64,000 nucleotides of DNA from Prillingera fragicola (Eukaryota > Basidiomycota > Tremellomycetes > Trichosporonales > Trichosporonaceae). Where the stretch lies: assembly GCA_002335605.1 (NCBI GenBank), contig BEDY01000004.1, forward strand, positions 1,178,001 to 1,242,000. The letters run 5' to 3'. Below the pieces are notes generated by a model, which saw only the letters and a list, made by a program, of their open reading frames with translations, was not told the DNA's origin and made no database searches. Below, piece by piece: positions 47,076 to 57,423 of the stretch. The position numbers were made by a program, and so were the translations under genes. The first letter of the stretch is position 1. Each line of letters begins with the position of its first letter.

Positions 47076-47905
47076 GGGGCATATGTCCTCGTCGCCCTTG
47101 GTGGTTCTGTCGCTTCGGAAGCGCTGGAGCTTGCTGTTCTTGTTGGAGCGGGAAATATGTCAGGTATGCTCGCCATTCTTGCAGACTCTGTTTGCAGTGA
47201 GCTACTCTACTCGATTGGCACTCTATCGTGGGTGAGATTGTTGGTGAGTAGTGATGGAGCGTGCGGAGTGTTTAGTGCCCAAAAACAAAGTACACACGCA
47301 GAGAAGGTATGTGCGCTGTGGAGAAGGGAAGGGAGGTCTCGCGTGTGCGCACAGACAGGGCAGTCCAGGCGCAGGGAGAAGCTAGAGGACGTCGATCAAA
47401 CAGAAGCAAATGTCGTCGTGTTATGTTTGCCACGCACAGACCGCTTGGACTGGTCAAGGTCAAGGTGCCACACTCAGTTGCCGGAAACCGAAAACGCGTC
47501 TCATCTGCCGTCTCCTTTATACCAGGCTTAACCCAACGTCCCTATGCATGCATGCATTCCACCGGGTCAGGTTGCACGCACGCGCACTCTCAAGTAATCA
47601 TGATTTCCCAGCAGGCAGCACGATGGGCACCCGAGTCACGGTCGTGGGACGGGATGCCCCTGACGATGCGAGTACGCGTTCCAAACCAGAGTCTGGGCAC
47701 TACGGTGAGTCATTTCGCCACTGACGTCACATGACTTTCTGGGCAGATGACATGCTCCGTCCATGCGTCGCGGGCGGCCCATATGGCCACCCATGCTCAT
47801 GCTCCCCACGAGCATGGTGCATCCAACGCGCGTTTCCCCCACATCTCTCATTCTCTCCCTCTCCCTCTCTCTGAACATTCCATCGCCACCAACAAATAAT
47901 CAACC
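47076..47905. promoter_or_regulatory. Divergent intergenic region with leader hairpin and pyrimidine tract
   Basis: This separates the orphan membrane protein from the TspO-like gene. An inverted repeat with 8-base arms (47791-47798, 47810-47817) and an adjacent CT-rich tract (about 47845-47878) lie in the last 115 bases before the TspO-like start, probably in its promoter or leader. The 5' exon missing from the minus-strand gene could lie here too. Confidence 0.45.
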
Positions 47906-48903
47906 ATGGGTGTCCTCGACGCACTCCCCATCAAGGTAGGCAACTCCCTCGTCGGCTGCTACATCCACTAACAACCACCTCAGCTCCTCAACATTGCCGT
48001 GTTTGCCCTATCGCTGGGTTCCAACGTCTACCATGTCGCTGGCCCCTCTGACGGGTACAAGCACCCCCACGTTCGTGCACCCCTCCTCTTTGCCAAGCCT
48101 GCTCATGACTAACAACCCACCAGGAGACCTACGTGACGCCCTCGGCTTACGCTGGCTGGATCTGGACTGCGATCCACTTCCTCCTCTTCTGGATGATGGT
48201 CTACCAGTTCACGGAGCCCGGCAAGAAGCTCGTCATTGATGTCATTTCGTACCGTTTCGCCATCCTCGGTCTCCTCAACACGGTCTACCTCTGGCTCTGG
48301 ATGCGCGGATGGTTCATCTCGGCATTCATCATGAGTCTCCTCGTCGCCGGCGCCGTCAGTGGTATCTACTACCTCATCAACGCTGAGCACTCGGAGCGTG
48401 ACGGCCCCGGATCCGAGTTCCTCGTCCATCTCCCCTTCTCGCTCTGGCACGGCTGGACTGTCGTCCTCATCATCCTCTCGGCCTTCCAGGCGTTTGGTGT
48501 CAATGCCGAGACTCACTCTGCCGGCATCTTCACCAAGATTTTCGTCATTCTCGCTTTCCTCTTCCTCGAGACCACTGCCGCCGGATACGCTTTCGCCACC
48601 TCGGCCGGTGACCCTGCCGGCGCTGCCGTCATCTCGTGGGCTCTCTTCTCCATCTGTAAGTGTTCCACTCCTAGCTACACGTGCGGCGATGCTAACCCCT
48701 CAGACATCCACCAGATGGACAAGGTCGTTCACTGGTCGGCCTTTGCCTTCTTCCTCCTTTCGCTCATTGCCGTCCTCAAGGCGCTCTTGTAAGTCATGCC
48801 ACCCTGACCAAGATCATCAAGCTGACTCTGCAGCACCTCCTTCAGGAAGGGCGGTTCGCTGCTCCACGACGAGGAGCGCGCTCCTCTTATCGCTGGCAAC
48901 TAA
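47906..48903 (+). CDS. Seven-helix membrane protein, TspO/MBR-related
   Basis: Five exons (47906-47935, 47984-48070, 48124-48655, 48704-48788, 48834-48903) give 267 residues with about seven membrane helices. It has the pattern ETYVTPSAYAGWIWTAIHFL, then FRFAILGLLNTVYLWLW-type helices rich in tryptophan, which recalls the TspO/MBR and related tryptophan-rich sensory family in its longer fungal form. The tail ends DEERAPLIAGN, an acidic sorting-type terminus. The ligand and role are unknown; distant TspO relatives bind porphyrins or sterols, but the family assignment here is by pattern only. The first coding exon is 30 nt. Confidence 0.65.
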
Positions 48904-49120
48904 ATGCCGCCACTGCACGGTCACACCAACCGCCACAAGCCAAGTATATGACTACATGTAACAGCAACTGCCTCGTGCAGTCGTAGCTATGACTGGCACA
49001 AAGGCAAGACAACGGGGAGAGTTCACAGGAAGTAGTAGGAAGGAGGACTCGAGTAACAGAAAATTCGGTGGCGGAGGGTTCTTACGACTCGAACGAAGTA
49101 ATGCCGTAGTACTGCAGATG

Positions 49121-50315
49121 TTACTTTCTCAAACGTCCACTGCGGCGCGCACCGGGCGTGGGGTCGGGTGTAGGAGCAGGCTCGCTCTTGGGCTTGACTG
49201 GCTTGGCCTCTTTCTTGGGAGCAGGCTTGGTCTCTTTTTTGGGAGCAGGCTTGGTCTCGGCCTTCTTACTAGGGGGCTTGTCGGCAACCTTGGCCTTTTT
49301 CTTGGGCGGCTCGTCCTCGGCGTCCTCATCCTTGACTGGGGCCTTTGCGGCCTTGGCCTTCGTAGGCTTGGCTCCCTCGTCCCACCCTCCTTTATCTCCA
49401 AGCTGCACAATGGCCTCGTACGCGTCCTGCTCGACAGGCTGGACACCTGGTCGTCAGGACTTGTGCCACAAACACACCAAAGCTCACTGAGGCGACCACG
49501 GTTCACCAGCGCCATACTCTGGATAGCCTTGAGTCCCTTGATGCCGATATACTCTATGCCGGCGGGCGGCGCAGACAAGCCGACGAGAGACTTTACGAAT
49601 GCGAGCGTCACGGGGTGTGCGATGCGGCGCTCAAACTTGACCGAGACCATGTACCACGTTGGGTTGTCCTTGGACGACTTCGGGTCGTAGTACGGGTGTT
49701 CCCTGCGAGGGTGTTAGCATGTTAGCATGTCAGTCATGTGTGGTGGAGATGGCACCAGCACGCACGGGTCCCAGGCAGTGTCTGGTTGTGATTAGCGTGG
49801 CTCGCTCCACCGGGCTTACAGTCTGGGTAGCCTTCCTTTGCCACTTCTGCGAGCGCAAAGACACCTGCTTTTCAGTTTTTGGCTCGACGGTTCAACCTAC
49901 CTGGAGTCTTCGTGTTGCTGTGGTAAAAGAGAACCTGCGAAGTGTCAGTCGTGGTATGCTGGGTAGTGCTAGTAACCCACCTTGTCGCCCAGCTTCATCT
50001 TCTCCTTCATGATTTTCTTGGCCTCGTGGTTACGAACGCCTAGCTTGGTCAGCAGAATTTGGTATCGTTATCTTACCATCCCAAGGGGAGATCCTTTCCT
50101 GTCAGCTTCGATTGCTTCAAAGTTCACCTACCCAATCTCCTCGAAATCGTCCACTCCAAACTGTACCGCGTGAGCACACATTGGAGGCCTGGCTGAGCCT
50201 TGTCACCTACCTTGACATCCTTTCCCTTGACCATACGCGAGTCCGGTTCAGCCTTCATGAGCCACGGCATACTGCGAGATGAATGATATAGGCGTACAAG
50301 TCGGCGGATGGACAT
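49121..50315 (-). CDS. EVE-domain protein, THYN1-like
   Basis: Nine exons (50211-50315, 50132-50160, 50077-50093, 49981-50039, 49901-49934, 49820-49864, 49766-49781, 49488-49702, 49121-49446) give 281 residues. The EVE domain covers about 14-175: WLMKAEPDSRMVKGKDVKFG, then SPWDGVRNHEAKK, MKLGDKVLFYHSNTKTPGVF, DPEHPYYDPKS and PTWYMVSVKF. The domain is PUA-like and in THYN1 homologues binds modified cytosines or related nucleic-acid marks. The C-terminal 80 residues are a Lys/Pro/Ala tail with a repeated KPAPKKE unit ending RRSGRLRK, probably a nucleic-acid-binding and nuclear-targeting extension. Two exons are only 17 and 16 nt. It shares a 183-base promoter with DBP6. Confidence 0.9.
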
Positions 50316-50498
50316 GTGGATGACAGGACATTGCAGGTTATGTCACCCAGGAGCCACAGTCACAGTCAACGTACTCCACTTTCCCACGGTCGTCATCTAT
50401 TTTCAAACCTCCACTTGCTCAAGATTTCAAGACCCGACCAGGTTTCGATCAACGGCCCTGCCTGTACTGCTCAACAACACACAAAATCACCCCTCGCC
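50316..50498. promoter_or_regulatory. Compact bidirectional promoter THYN1-like / DBP6
   Basis: Only 183 bases separate the two start codons, the tightest divergent pair in the window. Both leaders must overlap or be very short. Confidence 0.5.
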
Positions 50499-52887
50499 AT
50501 GGACACTGGCCTCAAGCGCAAGCACGTCATGTTTGACGAGGACACGGTCGCTGGACCTTCCAGCGGTGCCGAGGCCGCCGCCCTGCCCGGTGGCTTTGAC
50601 GGCATCCACCCGGATCGTATCAGGCAGCTCGGCGGTGTTGGACCGAGTGGATCTGTCGCGCCCGTGGCGAAGAAGCCCAAGACTCCCAAGGTGAGTGACT
50701 GCTATGCACTCGGTGTGCAGAGCTAATACTTTCACTCAGGTCAAGTCGGACAAGAAGAAGCGTTACCTCGCGAAGAAGGCCCGGAGGCAGCGTGTGCTCC
50801 GCTCAGCCAAGAAGGCGGCCGCACCGAAGGAGACGGCGTGGGATGGCGAGGAGGGCGAGGACAGCGAGGACGACAGCGAGGAGAGCAGCGATGACGAGGA
50901 GGAGACACCGAATGGCACCGCGGAGGCAGGCCCATCGACCGCCCCTGCGTCTGCTGCGTCGACTTCAAAGACGGAGGCAGCCGAGACAAAAATCGCCGCC
51001 GAGGACCGCGAGGCTCGCCGTGCCGAGAAGGCTGCCAAGCGTGATGCTCGACGTGATGAGAGGAAAGCTCGTCGTCAGGCTCAGCGGTTGGCCAAGAAGG
51101 GCAAGGCCAAGGCCGACGAGGATGCCACGGACGAGGATGAGACTGCCGTGTCCGCACCCAAGCGAGACGACACCGACGATGAGAGCGGCGACGAGGCTGC
51201 TGAGGATGACGAGGACGAGGTCGTGCGTGAGGACAGTGATGCGGAAGGGGATGCGGAGGCCGTTCCCGATCTTCCCCAGCGCTTGTCTCGGTCGCCGTCA
51301 CCACCCCCTCTCGAGCCTTTCCCTCTGCCCCGACCAGCACCGGCACCCGACGCCGCCGTCCTGAACCGCCAGGGTCTTCCTCAAGGCCTCGAAGACGCTA
51401 CGTTCATTAACCAGGACTTGCGTCTTGGCGTCTCGGCTCTTGCTGGCGAGCTTAAGGCTGGCAGCGCTGGCCTGAGTGAGCGCACCCAAAAGCGTCTTGG
51501 TGACCTCGGCGTCGACGAGTTCTTTGCCGTCCAGGCGGCCATGCTTCCCCATCTTCTTGGACTCCCTCTCGTTCCCCTTCCCCACGCGCCTCTCAGCGAC
51601 TATCTCATTTCCGCACCCACTGGATCCGGAAAGACACTCGCCTACGTCATTCCCATTGTCGAGTTGTTGGCTCGCCGCGTGGTCCCCCGTCTTCGTGCGC
51701 TCATTGTCCTCCCCACCCGCGACCTCGTCACGCAAGTCCGAGAGACGCTCGAGGTGCTCGCAAAGGGTACTGGTCTTTTGATCGGCAGTGTGACTGGACA
51801 GCACTCATTTGCACAAGAGCAGACGCAGCTTGTCGGTGACGCCGAGGAGCGCCTTCTCGGCGGAGCATCCAAGCTTGACATACTCATCGCTACCCCCGGT
51901 CGTCTTATGGACCACCTCGCATCGACCCCCAACTTTACTCTGCAGCACCTGCGCTTCCTCGTCATTGACGAAGCCGACCGTCTGCTCACCCAGAGTTTCC
52001 AAAACTGGCTTGCTCAGGTTCTGACCCACGCCCGTCCTCCTACACAGGCAGCGACATCGACGCCGGCCGCCCACGAAGCCGTCGCTCCCACCTGGGCCGA
52101 GCCGCTGGGCTTGACAAGCGCCGCGTGGGAAGGCTCGGAGGGCGTACCGTCGACGTGCCAAAAGCTGCTGTTCTCGGCAACCCTGACGCGCGACCCGGCC
52201 AAGGTCGCCGCGCTCGACCTGACGTCGCCGCAGTACTTTATCGTGCAGTCTGCATCCGACCCGCAATCCGCCGCCGCTGTCGGCTCGAGCTTTGCACTCC
52301 CCGCCGAGCTCGAGGAGCGCATGCTCATCCTTCCGCCAGCCCTCAAGCCCCTCAACCTGATCCACCTGATCCACGACCCGACCTTTGCCGCCACGCCCGC
52401 GCTCGTGTTCGCCAAGAGTGTCGAGGCCGCGACGCGCCTGGTCCAGCTCCTCGAGTTTTTCGAAGAAGCTTACATTGGCTCGAAACGCGTCACTGTCCGC
52501 GGCTACACGCGCGACATGGCGCCAGCCGAGCGCAAACGCCTTCTCAAGGACTTTGCAGCTGGCCAAGTCGACGTGGTGGTGTGTTCCGACCTCGTCGCGC
52601 GCGGTATCGACCTGCCCTCTGTCGCGCACGTGGTGAGCTACGATGTGCCCCTCGACATGACAAAGTATGTGCACCGTGCGGGCCGAACTGCCCGTGCTGG
52701 ACGCGCGGGCACGGCGTGGACTTTGGTCGAGAAGCAGGAGGCGCTGCACTTCAAGGGCATGCTCAAGGGGGCTGGGCATGAGGGGGCCGTTAAAAAGGTC
52801 AAGGTCAAGGAGGACGACTTGGCGGGATACAAGGAGAGTTATGAGATTGCCATGAGGCGTCTCAAGGAGGCCTACGGTAGGGATTAG
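50499..52887 (+). CDS. DBP6: DEAD-box RNA helicase DBP6/DDX51
   Basis: Two exons (50499-50690, 50740-52887) give 779 residues. The N-terminal 250 residues are basic then acidic (alternating Lys/Arg and Asp/Glu runs), as in nucleolar helicases. The core has motif I SAPTGSGKT (355-363), LIVLPTRDLVTQV, motif II DEAD (474-477), SAT (543-545), VVCSDLVARGIDLP and motif VI HRAGRTARAGR (709-719). A clear Q motif is missing, which is typical of DBP6/DDX51. An insert rich in Pro, Thr and Ala (about 495-530) separates motifs II and III. Dbp6 acts in early 60S ribosome assembly in the nucleolus with Npa1, Npa2 and Rsa3. It converges on VPS51 with 142 bases between. Confidence 0.93.
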
Positions 52888-53029
52888 GAGCGTTAGACTT
52901 GGATGTATTCGCGTGTACTGGTAGATGGTGCATGGTATACCTAGTATTGTCAGCGGATGGTTCAACAGATAAAACGACTCACAGATGCGTGGTAAAGTAT
53001 AATATTGTCAACAAGTACGCCCTCGACGT

Positions 53030-53877
53030 CTACTCCGACTTGGCCGACTCGGCCTTGTCAGCCTCTGGCGTCCACCCGGTAACCTTGCGACCCTCCTCGA
53101 GCAGCTCCTCGAGGGGCGCACTCTTCGGCGCATCCTTGACTGCCTCCTCGACACGCCCCCACGCCTCCCGGATCTTGAGCGCGCTCTCCCCCGCGGTCGC
53201 CATGAGCCTGACCCGCTCCAGCCCACAGCCGACAGTCTCACGCGCCCGCACCACGCCGTCCGCTCCGCCACTGGGCTCGGGCAAGGCAACACTGTCCGCC
53301 AGCTGGGACATGTCGCTGAACCGCTCCTGCAGCGAGGTCACGATGGACAGCAGCTGCGGCGTGCGTGTGTTGAGCTGCGTGATGGCGTCGCCAGCGCTGA
53401 AGAGCTGCGGGTGGTGGTTGTACACCAGCGTATGGCGCGATGACTGCAGCCGGCCCACATCTGGGGTGTCAGCTTGAAGCACGAGCAAGGGCATGACGTA
53501 CCCGTCGCGAGCGTCGAGGTCGCTTTGAGCAGCTCGGACAGCGACGCCTTGCTGATCAAGTCCTCGTAGTACTCTGCCGGGACAAAGTTGGGCGACGACA
53601 AGTCGCGTGCGCCAGGATTTCCCTCGGCACGACGTTCGCGGCGCGCTTTTGTCGGCGTCGCCATGTTGTTGGCGCTACTAGCCCCTGCGGCGCTGGGCGC
53701 AGCCAAGGCCGCAGGTGAACCTGGTGCTGGTGCTGCGCCAGGGTTGAGGCCATAGTAGTCGCGCATCTGCTCGCGGCGGGCGGCGCGGCGCGCCTCTGCC
53801 GCTGCTGTGCGGGACGGGCTGAGAACGCGTTCTGGCACCGATGAGAGGGATTGGCGTGGGGCCGGGGAGGATGCCAT
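53030..53877 (-). CDS. VPS51: GARP/EARP tethering complex subunit VPS51
   Basis: Two exons (53502-53877, 53030-53460) give 268 residues. The Vps51/Vps67 motifs are REQMRDYYGLNP near residue 40, FVPAEYYEDLISKASLSELL at about 100-120, and RHTLVYNHHPQLFSAGDAIT after the splice junction, which lies inside the conserved region and so supports the model. Coiled-coil helices follow, and the protein ends in an Ala/Glu/Lys tail. Vps51 links the GARP complex to the SNARE Tlg1 and works in endosome-to-Golgi retrieval. Like the yeast protein, and unlike the roughly 780-residue human one, it is short. Confidence 0.88.
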
Positions 53878-55694
53878 TGTTGTTGTGGGAGGTGGTGTTG
53901 GACGTGGAGAGTTGGTTGTGGAGGTCGATTGATGGAGGTGTTGCGGTGCATGCCTAATGAAGGGGAAGGGGATAGGTGGCCGGCACAGCTTGGCATGCCT
54001 AACATATGGCTGCATTCTGCTTCCGACTTGGAATGTTCCCGGGTTCCTGTTTAGGCACTGCCTTTGTTGACACAATGAGCACGGCACGGCATCGCCTGAG
54101 GTCATTTCATTCTTCCATCTCGCAGCGCTTGCGACAATCAATGGCACTGCGGTACTGAAAGCTTCCACGCGTCATCAATGCAGCATCAATACGGAGCATG
54201 CTATTTCCATCGGCCTATTGGTCTTGTTGGGTACTCGGTTCTCCGAACAGCGTTGCGAGATCTGGACTCTGGCATTTGGTCATCCGAAGGCAGCAACATA
54301 CCTCGGACGCAGCATTCCGATATCTGCGTACAGACTATTCTTGAACCAAATCTAACGGCTGCCGATCGCCACGCGCGACGACCAACATGGCCCGACATGC
54401 ATGTGTACTCGTTAATCCGCGGTAGATAAGTGAATGGCGGTGCCAACTTGTACAGCAATGATCGCCCGCGGGCCGGCAGTCGATTGCCACGGATTCCACT
54501 AACCCTCGACGCGTCGAACTGCCTGACGTGACCAAACGTACTTGCGGTCAACCTTGACCGAGCCCGCAGACCGTGCACCGCAGACTGGAGACCGGCACTT
54601 GGACGGAGCACAATCGCTCAAAGTCCCTTGGCCGGCTTCGGAACGGAACAGGGCAACTCTAACCGTTCCGCGCTCCAGAGTGTAACACTCTTCCCGCCCT
54701 TGGGCAATGCCTGAACGTCGCCCCAGTTTATTGCACTACGCGTGATGCTCTGACATTGACACGTCGGCACACTGTACTCGAGCACGTAGCTTCTCTGCTC
54801 TTGGACACACCCTCGCCGCTATGTAAACTGTTAATACGACGTAGGATCTACAAACTTCTGTGCAATCTGCAACAACTGATCGACCTGTTCCAAACAGACA
54901 AACAACAATGGAGCCAGGGGAATGTGCATTCCAGAACGTGTCCAGACGGGCGGTCATCCTCTGCAAGGCCGCTGATCCTCTGTTCTCTTCCTGTGCAGCC
55001 TCCGTACTCCATGCAGGGGCAGTGTCAGTGCTGGCTTTTGTCTCTGGTCGTTTGCCCGTGTTGCGCTTGTTCTCGAAATTATACTCTGAATGATGCGTTG
55101 TTTCCGCAGGGAACGTGCATGAAAGTCGTTGGCGATGCATAACCACTGGGATCTGTGCAGCTGTGCAGGGTCAACGATGGTCGAGCGGTGCAGAGCGAGT
55201 GCTTCCTCTGCTCCCGTGCCTGTGGGTGAGCGGTCAGAGGTCTGAGACCCTGAGACATAGTGGTCACGTTTCACTGCTGTACTGCACGAGCCTGCCGTGT
55301 GTTTCTGAACAGTCGAATGACGTGTGCCCAGATCGCCCAGAGCTGACGCCAAACGCCAGTCAGGATAAACAGCAGGGACGTGGGCCGGTGCACAGGAACG
55401 AACAGACCTTCAGGGTTCTTAATCTTGCCACTCAATTGTCCAGCATCTAGCATACCCGACTCGAGGGATAAATACTCTCACACAAAACGCGCCCTGTCCC
55501 TCGTACCACACTCGACAGAGCACAGACCTCCTCCCCTTGCACAACCCATTCACTTCACTTGCTCTGGCTAGCACACTGGCACATTCTCATTCTTGGCTTC
55601 TCCTCTTCACTCACTTCTTCGCTTTAGCCAGCAACAACAACATCAACAACAACAACACCTCCTCCACCCACCAACCCACCGCCATCCATCCACA
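53878..55694. promoter_or_regulatory. Large divergent intergenic region VPS51 / MARVEL gene
   Basis: About 1.8 kb with no supportable gene. It contains an inverted repeat CGGAACGG...CCGTTCCG (54639-54646, 54663-54670), a 15-base near-palindrome AGAGTGTAACACTCT (54677-54691), and a CAA-repeat leader (55632-55657) before the MARVEL start. Confidence 0.45.
54639..54691. promoter_or_regulatory. Paired dyads, candidate transcription-factor sites
   Basis: An 8-base inverted repeat with CGG/CCG ends and a 16-base spacer is followed 6 bases later by AGAGTGT-a-ACACTCT. Zinc-cluster (Zn2Cys6) regulators often bind spaced CGG triplets. Function is inference. Confidence 0.35.
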
Positions 55695-56525
55695 ATGGCC
55701 TTCTCCGCTTCAAGCATCCACACCATTCTCTTTGCCGTTGCATGCTTCTGGTCGCTCCTCGTCTGGGCCGTCGCTGCCGGCCTCGTCTCAAAGCTCAACT
55801 CGCTCTGTAAGCACCCAGCCCCCCCACGCGCGTCAACCCGCTAACCACGCGCAGATGACGGCCTTGCAGGTCAGTGGACGGCTGCCAACGCTGTCCTCGC
55901 CTGGGGTCTGATTAGCATGATCTTTTACATTATTCAGTGAGTCACAATTGTTGCCACCTCGAAACCAGGAGCTGCACCATTGTTGTCCCAGCGTGTCCCA
56001 ACGGACGTGCATTGTTGAGTATGTGTGTGCACCTACTGACACAAAACGCGCAGCCTTGCCGTCCTCCTCTTTGTCTCGTCGGCCAACATCGTCGTGGCGG
56101 TCATGATTGATGTTGCCGTCCAGGGGTTCCTCTTCCTCTTCGGTATCAGCTCGGTTGGCGTGCTCTCAGGCGCTGCTTCCGGCTTCTCCAGCCTTTCGCG
56201 TTTCGGCAACTACAGCAACCTGGGCAGGTGAGTGGACTTTCTTGGCTGTATTGCGGCTTGGGAAACTTACACAGCAGTCTCGGAAACGCTACCATTGGTC
56301 TTGGCTGGATCCTTGTCCTTCTCGTAAGTCGCTGTCGTACTGGGTTTTGGATCACAATCACTGACGACTGGGCAGCAACTTGGTACCCTCATCTACGAGG
56401 TTGTTTACGTCCTGCGCAACCACGGTGGCGCCTACTCCACCTGGCGCCAGAGCTTTAACGATCTCACTGGCTTTGGCGGAGGTGAGAAGCGCACCGGTGT
56501 CGTCCCTGCTGTGCAGACCGCCTAA
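55695..56525 (+). CDS. MARVEL-domain tetraspan membrane protein
   Basis: Five exons (55695-55806, 55855-55936, 56054-56227, 56278-56323, 56376-56525) give 187 residues with four membrane helices: about 8-32, 50-68, 70-100 and 128-145. The short loops, the small Gly/Ala/Ser-rich third section (SGAASGFSSLSRFGNYS) and the final cytosolic tail match the MARVEL fold seen in fungal Nce102/Fhn1-type and related proteins. Such proteins organise plasma-membrane domains or help vesicle traffic. The exact subfamily is not clear. The leader just before the start is a CAA/CAC-rich, probably unstructured sequence. Confidence 0.75.
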
Positions 56526-57423
56526 TCTAAACCACCGAGCACGTGATGATCCGCAACGAAAGAAGAAGATTCACGAACCTGAAATCCTTGCAATAATCTA
56601 TGTCTCTCAATTTCCAGTTTGAGCTGTTCGAGGTTCTCTATAGTCGGCGCGTCGCACGCTGCGTATATTAGTAGTGCTACTGGTGCATATACACGTGTCA
56701 CCTGTGCGTGCTTGCTGTGGGGTCCAGAAGTATTTCTCTCCACGTTGCTTCATTGCACTGACTCAAATGACTCGCTCCACTTGCTCGTACAATGCCGCAT
56801 AATCTAACGTACCACACGCCAAGAAGCCAAGGAAGCGCACATACTGTCCTGTGGCGTCGCACGGATACTCTCAGGACCATCCACAGAGACTTTAGTGCAT
56901 GGTCCAAAAACGCCGAGCTAGTCAGACCGGGAGCAACTCTGCTGGGCCATGTTAGCTGCAATGGATGGGTTCCGGAACCAGAGCCACAATCCTAACATCT
57001 ATCTAGGCAGCTACGCATACATCATGCTGTGCAGGTTTCATTTCAAGCTTAATCACCCCTCTGCCCGATTCTGGATTATCATCGTGCTCGTGGACTGGTC
57101 TAGAAGGGAGGGTCACTTAATGATGGTGGATGGCCAAGTGGTGCCTGACATAGTTATCTCTGTGTCCAACGCTTACTCCTGTCAAGTTTACACCAACTGC
57201 CAACGCCAATGACAAAGTACAGTCTCAAGGACCTCTCCCCATGGACGGGTTTGTAGAAGGCTGGAATGGCACATAGTGGCAGTGGCTGACCTGATTGAAC
57301 CGCCTCTGGCAAGTTATCGATATCGCATTGGTGATCAGATCTGTGACATTGACTGCTTGCAACAACATGCTATTCCTAGTTACATCCTCGTGCCCCGCTT
57401 CTCTCCACCTCGTTACTAACCCC
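56526..57423. other. Convergent intergenic region, no gene seen
   Basis: These 898 bases hold the 3' ends of the MARVEL gene and the 803-residue orphan. Open frames are short and featureless. Confidence 0.55.
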
